Assembly: GCA_030596145.1 (NCBI GenBank)
Contig: JAUVKS010000105.1
Location: 1 to 6,808, forward strand
Reading direction: 5' to 3'
Length of the DNA: 6,808 nt
Source of the DNA: Pseudomonadota bacterium
GTDB taxonomy: Bacteria; Desulfobacterota; Syntrophia; Syntrophales; JADFWA01
Shown piece after piece: positions 6,202 to 6,808 of the stretch. The position numbers were made by a program, and so were the translations under genes. The notes beneath the pieces were generated by a model that was given only the letters and a program-made list of their open reading frames with translations, searched no databases and was not told the origin of the DNA. Every line of letters starts with the position of its first letter. Positions within the stretch are counted from its first letter, which is position 1.

Positions 6202-6579
6202 TCAATATCCTCGACCACCGTATTCTATCTTTGCCAATACGCCTCCCTTAAAAGTCAAAATGTAAACAAAATCCCCATATCCTTTATTGTAAGACCATTT
6301 CTCAACTTTTTCTGTAAGTTCCTCATGGCTGTTTCTATAATTTCTATTTCTATCGCAATAGCGGTGTGTTCTTGTTCCCGAATAACTTCCCCGTGTTTCA
6401 AAGCCAACTACTTCCTTTGAATCTGGCTTACCGCATATATGACGAACTTTTTGTGTAGTGTCACCGACACGAACAAGATCAGTTCCTCATCTTAAAGTAC
6501 TCGCTGCCGCTAAACAATCACCACTAATTGCTAAAATTAAAACTACGATAAGAAAAGTTTGTATGAGTTTCTGTGCCAT
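6202..6579 (-). CDS. DUF2845-family secreted protein with an in-frame TGA at a conserved Cys site (candidate selenoprotein)
   Basis: Reading through one TGA (6489-6487, codon 31) gives a 125-residue protein. Residues 1-26 form a signal peptide (MAQKL, a hydrophobic run IQTFLIVVLILAIS, then CLAAA). The mature part has TLR-[TGA]-GTDLVRVGD, then HICGKP (Cys49), a basic middle with Cys75, and the block VEKWSYNKGYGDFVYILTF ending IEYGGRGY. DUF2845 proteins normally show RCG...VGDS...KCGEP followed by VEEW.Y, so the TGA replaces the first conserved cysteine exactly. The rest has no other stop or frameshift. A stem-loop with a GGU loop follows the TGA, consistent with selenocysteine insertion. The protein would be periplasmic; its function is unknown. 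A GGGG lies eight bases before the ATG. Alternatives are a TGC/TGT-to-TGA nonsense mutation or a base error. I am about 0.85 sure of the family and 0.5 of selenocysteine. Confidence 0.75.
6451..6476 (-). promoter_or_regulatory. Candidate bacterial SECIS hairpin downstream of the in-frame TGA
   Basis: On the minus strand, counting from the base after TGA, GTGTC (17-21), GGT (22-24) and GACAC (25-29) form a perfect 5-bp stem with a GGU loop. Below a small 2x3 internal loop TTGT (11-14) pairs with ACAA (33-36). The apical loop begins 21 bases after the TGA with G as its first base. This is within the usual bacterial range and close to the 18 bases and GGU loop of E. coli fdhF. A caution: GTC-GGT-GAC encodes Val-Gly-Asp, a conserved stretch of the family, and is self-complementary by codon choice, so the inner 3 bp could be chance. 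Confidence 0.4.
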
Positions 6580-6600
6580 AATAGATTCCCCATCATCTTT

Positions 6601-6606
6601 ATTATA
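6601..6606 (-). promoter_or_regulatory. Possible -10 box for the DUF2845 gene
   Basis: The minus strand reads TATAAT, a perfect sigma-70 -10 hexamer, with 21 bases between it and the ATG at 6579. No good -35 hexamer is seen 16-18 bases upstream. The surrounding 6580-6711 is AT-rich and shows no gene. Confidence 0.4.
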
Positions 6607-6711
6607 GGTAATTAGTTAAGTTTTTAGCATTGAACTTATTGTCTGGTTTAATCATGAGAGAAAAGATCCACGGCTCTCAATCTACCCCTTAAAAAGCAAA
6701 TCCACGCTGAC

Positions 6712-6808
6712 CTAATCAACTGTACCATAAATTTGACGTGTATATATAGTACCGTCCCATGTAACCTCTATTGTTATGGTCGCATTTTCAGGATCATCCG
6801 TATCGTCA
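6712..6808 (-). CDS. C-terminal end of an unidentified protein (partial)
   Basis: The last 31 codons of a minus-strand gene enter at the right edge: DDTDDPENATITIEVTWDGT then IYTRQIYGTVD and a TAG at 6714-6712. The alternating beta-type pattern TITIEVTWDGTIYTRQI would suit the C-terminal sheet of an extracellular protein or a minor pilin such as PilV, but this is only an impression. It reads in the same direction as the DUF2845 gene, 132 bases upstream of its start, so the two could be co-transcribed. No intrinsic terminator with a U-run is visible between them. Confidence 0.5.
   Translation of the reverse strand, partial: DDTDDPENATITIEVTWDGTIYTRQIYGTVD

Noticed and set aside
6487..6489. 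Genome-wide TGA reassignment (as in code 4 or 25) to explain the in-frame TGA
   Set aside because: TGA terminates the M24 peptidase gene and the DUF2845 gene itself, and no other gene here has an internal TGA.
6656..6678. GAGAG/CTCTC hairpin as terminator of the right-edge gene
   Set aside because: Short stem with a 13-base loop and no U-run on the minus strand.

Overview
The window looks like chromosomal DNA from a Gram-negative, probably anaerobic bacterium of the Desulfobacterota (deltaproteobacterial) or a neighbouring phylum. This is inferred from the style of the proteins (an S21 with a basic tail, a short single-domain QueF, a DUF2845 periplasmic protein) and from two repeat types that I associate with such genomes. 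No phylogenetic marker was searched, so the assignment is tentative.

Layout. Positions 1-308 hold no convincing gene. They contain a possible degraded antitoxin fragment at the left edge and a dyad repeat of the GTCATTGCGA type at 175-270. A NYN/PIN-type RNase-like gene (YacP family) reads rightward at 309-827 and collides tail to tail, with a 6-base overlap, with a long leftward block. In its transcription order that block is: TPR protein (5675-4935), M24 Xaa-Pro peptidase (4980-3850, start nested in the TPR gene), hisC (3787-2699), a strong intrinsic terminator (2648-2600), a repeat-rich spacer, rpsU encoding bS21 from a TTG start (2364-2176), a spacer with a 21-bp inverted repeat, and holA encoding the DNA polymerase III delta subunit (2021-822). 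Diverging from the TPR gene, queF (5871-6200) reads rightward.

The most interesting locus is at 6202-6579 on the minus strand, one base beyond queF and convergent with it. Apart from a single in-frame TGA it encodes a complete DUF2845-family secreted protein: signal peptide, the LR-x-G...VGD...CGKP core, and the conserved aromatic C-terminal block. The TGA (6489-6487) sits exactly where the family normally has its first conserved cysteine. A perfect 5-bp stem closed by a GGU loop starts 16 nucleotides after the TGA, which fits the placement of a bacterial SECIS element. This makes the gene a candidate undescribed selenoprotein, with selenocysteine replacing one cysteine of a conserved pair. 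A nonsense mutation or a base-call error is the competing explanation. The right edge holds the last 31 codons of an unidentified minus-strand gene.

The genes are mostly housekeeping (replication, translation, histidine and queuosine biosynthesis, peptide turnover) and do not form one pathway. hisC is separated from other his genes, and rpsU lies near holA rather than beside dnaG-rpoD within this window.
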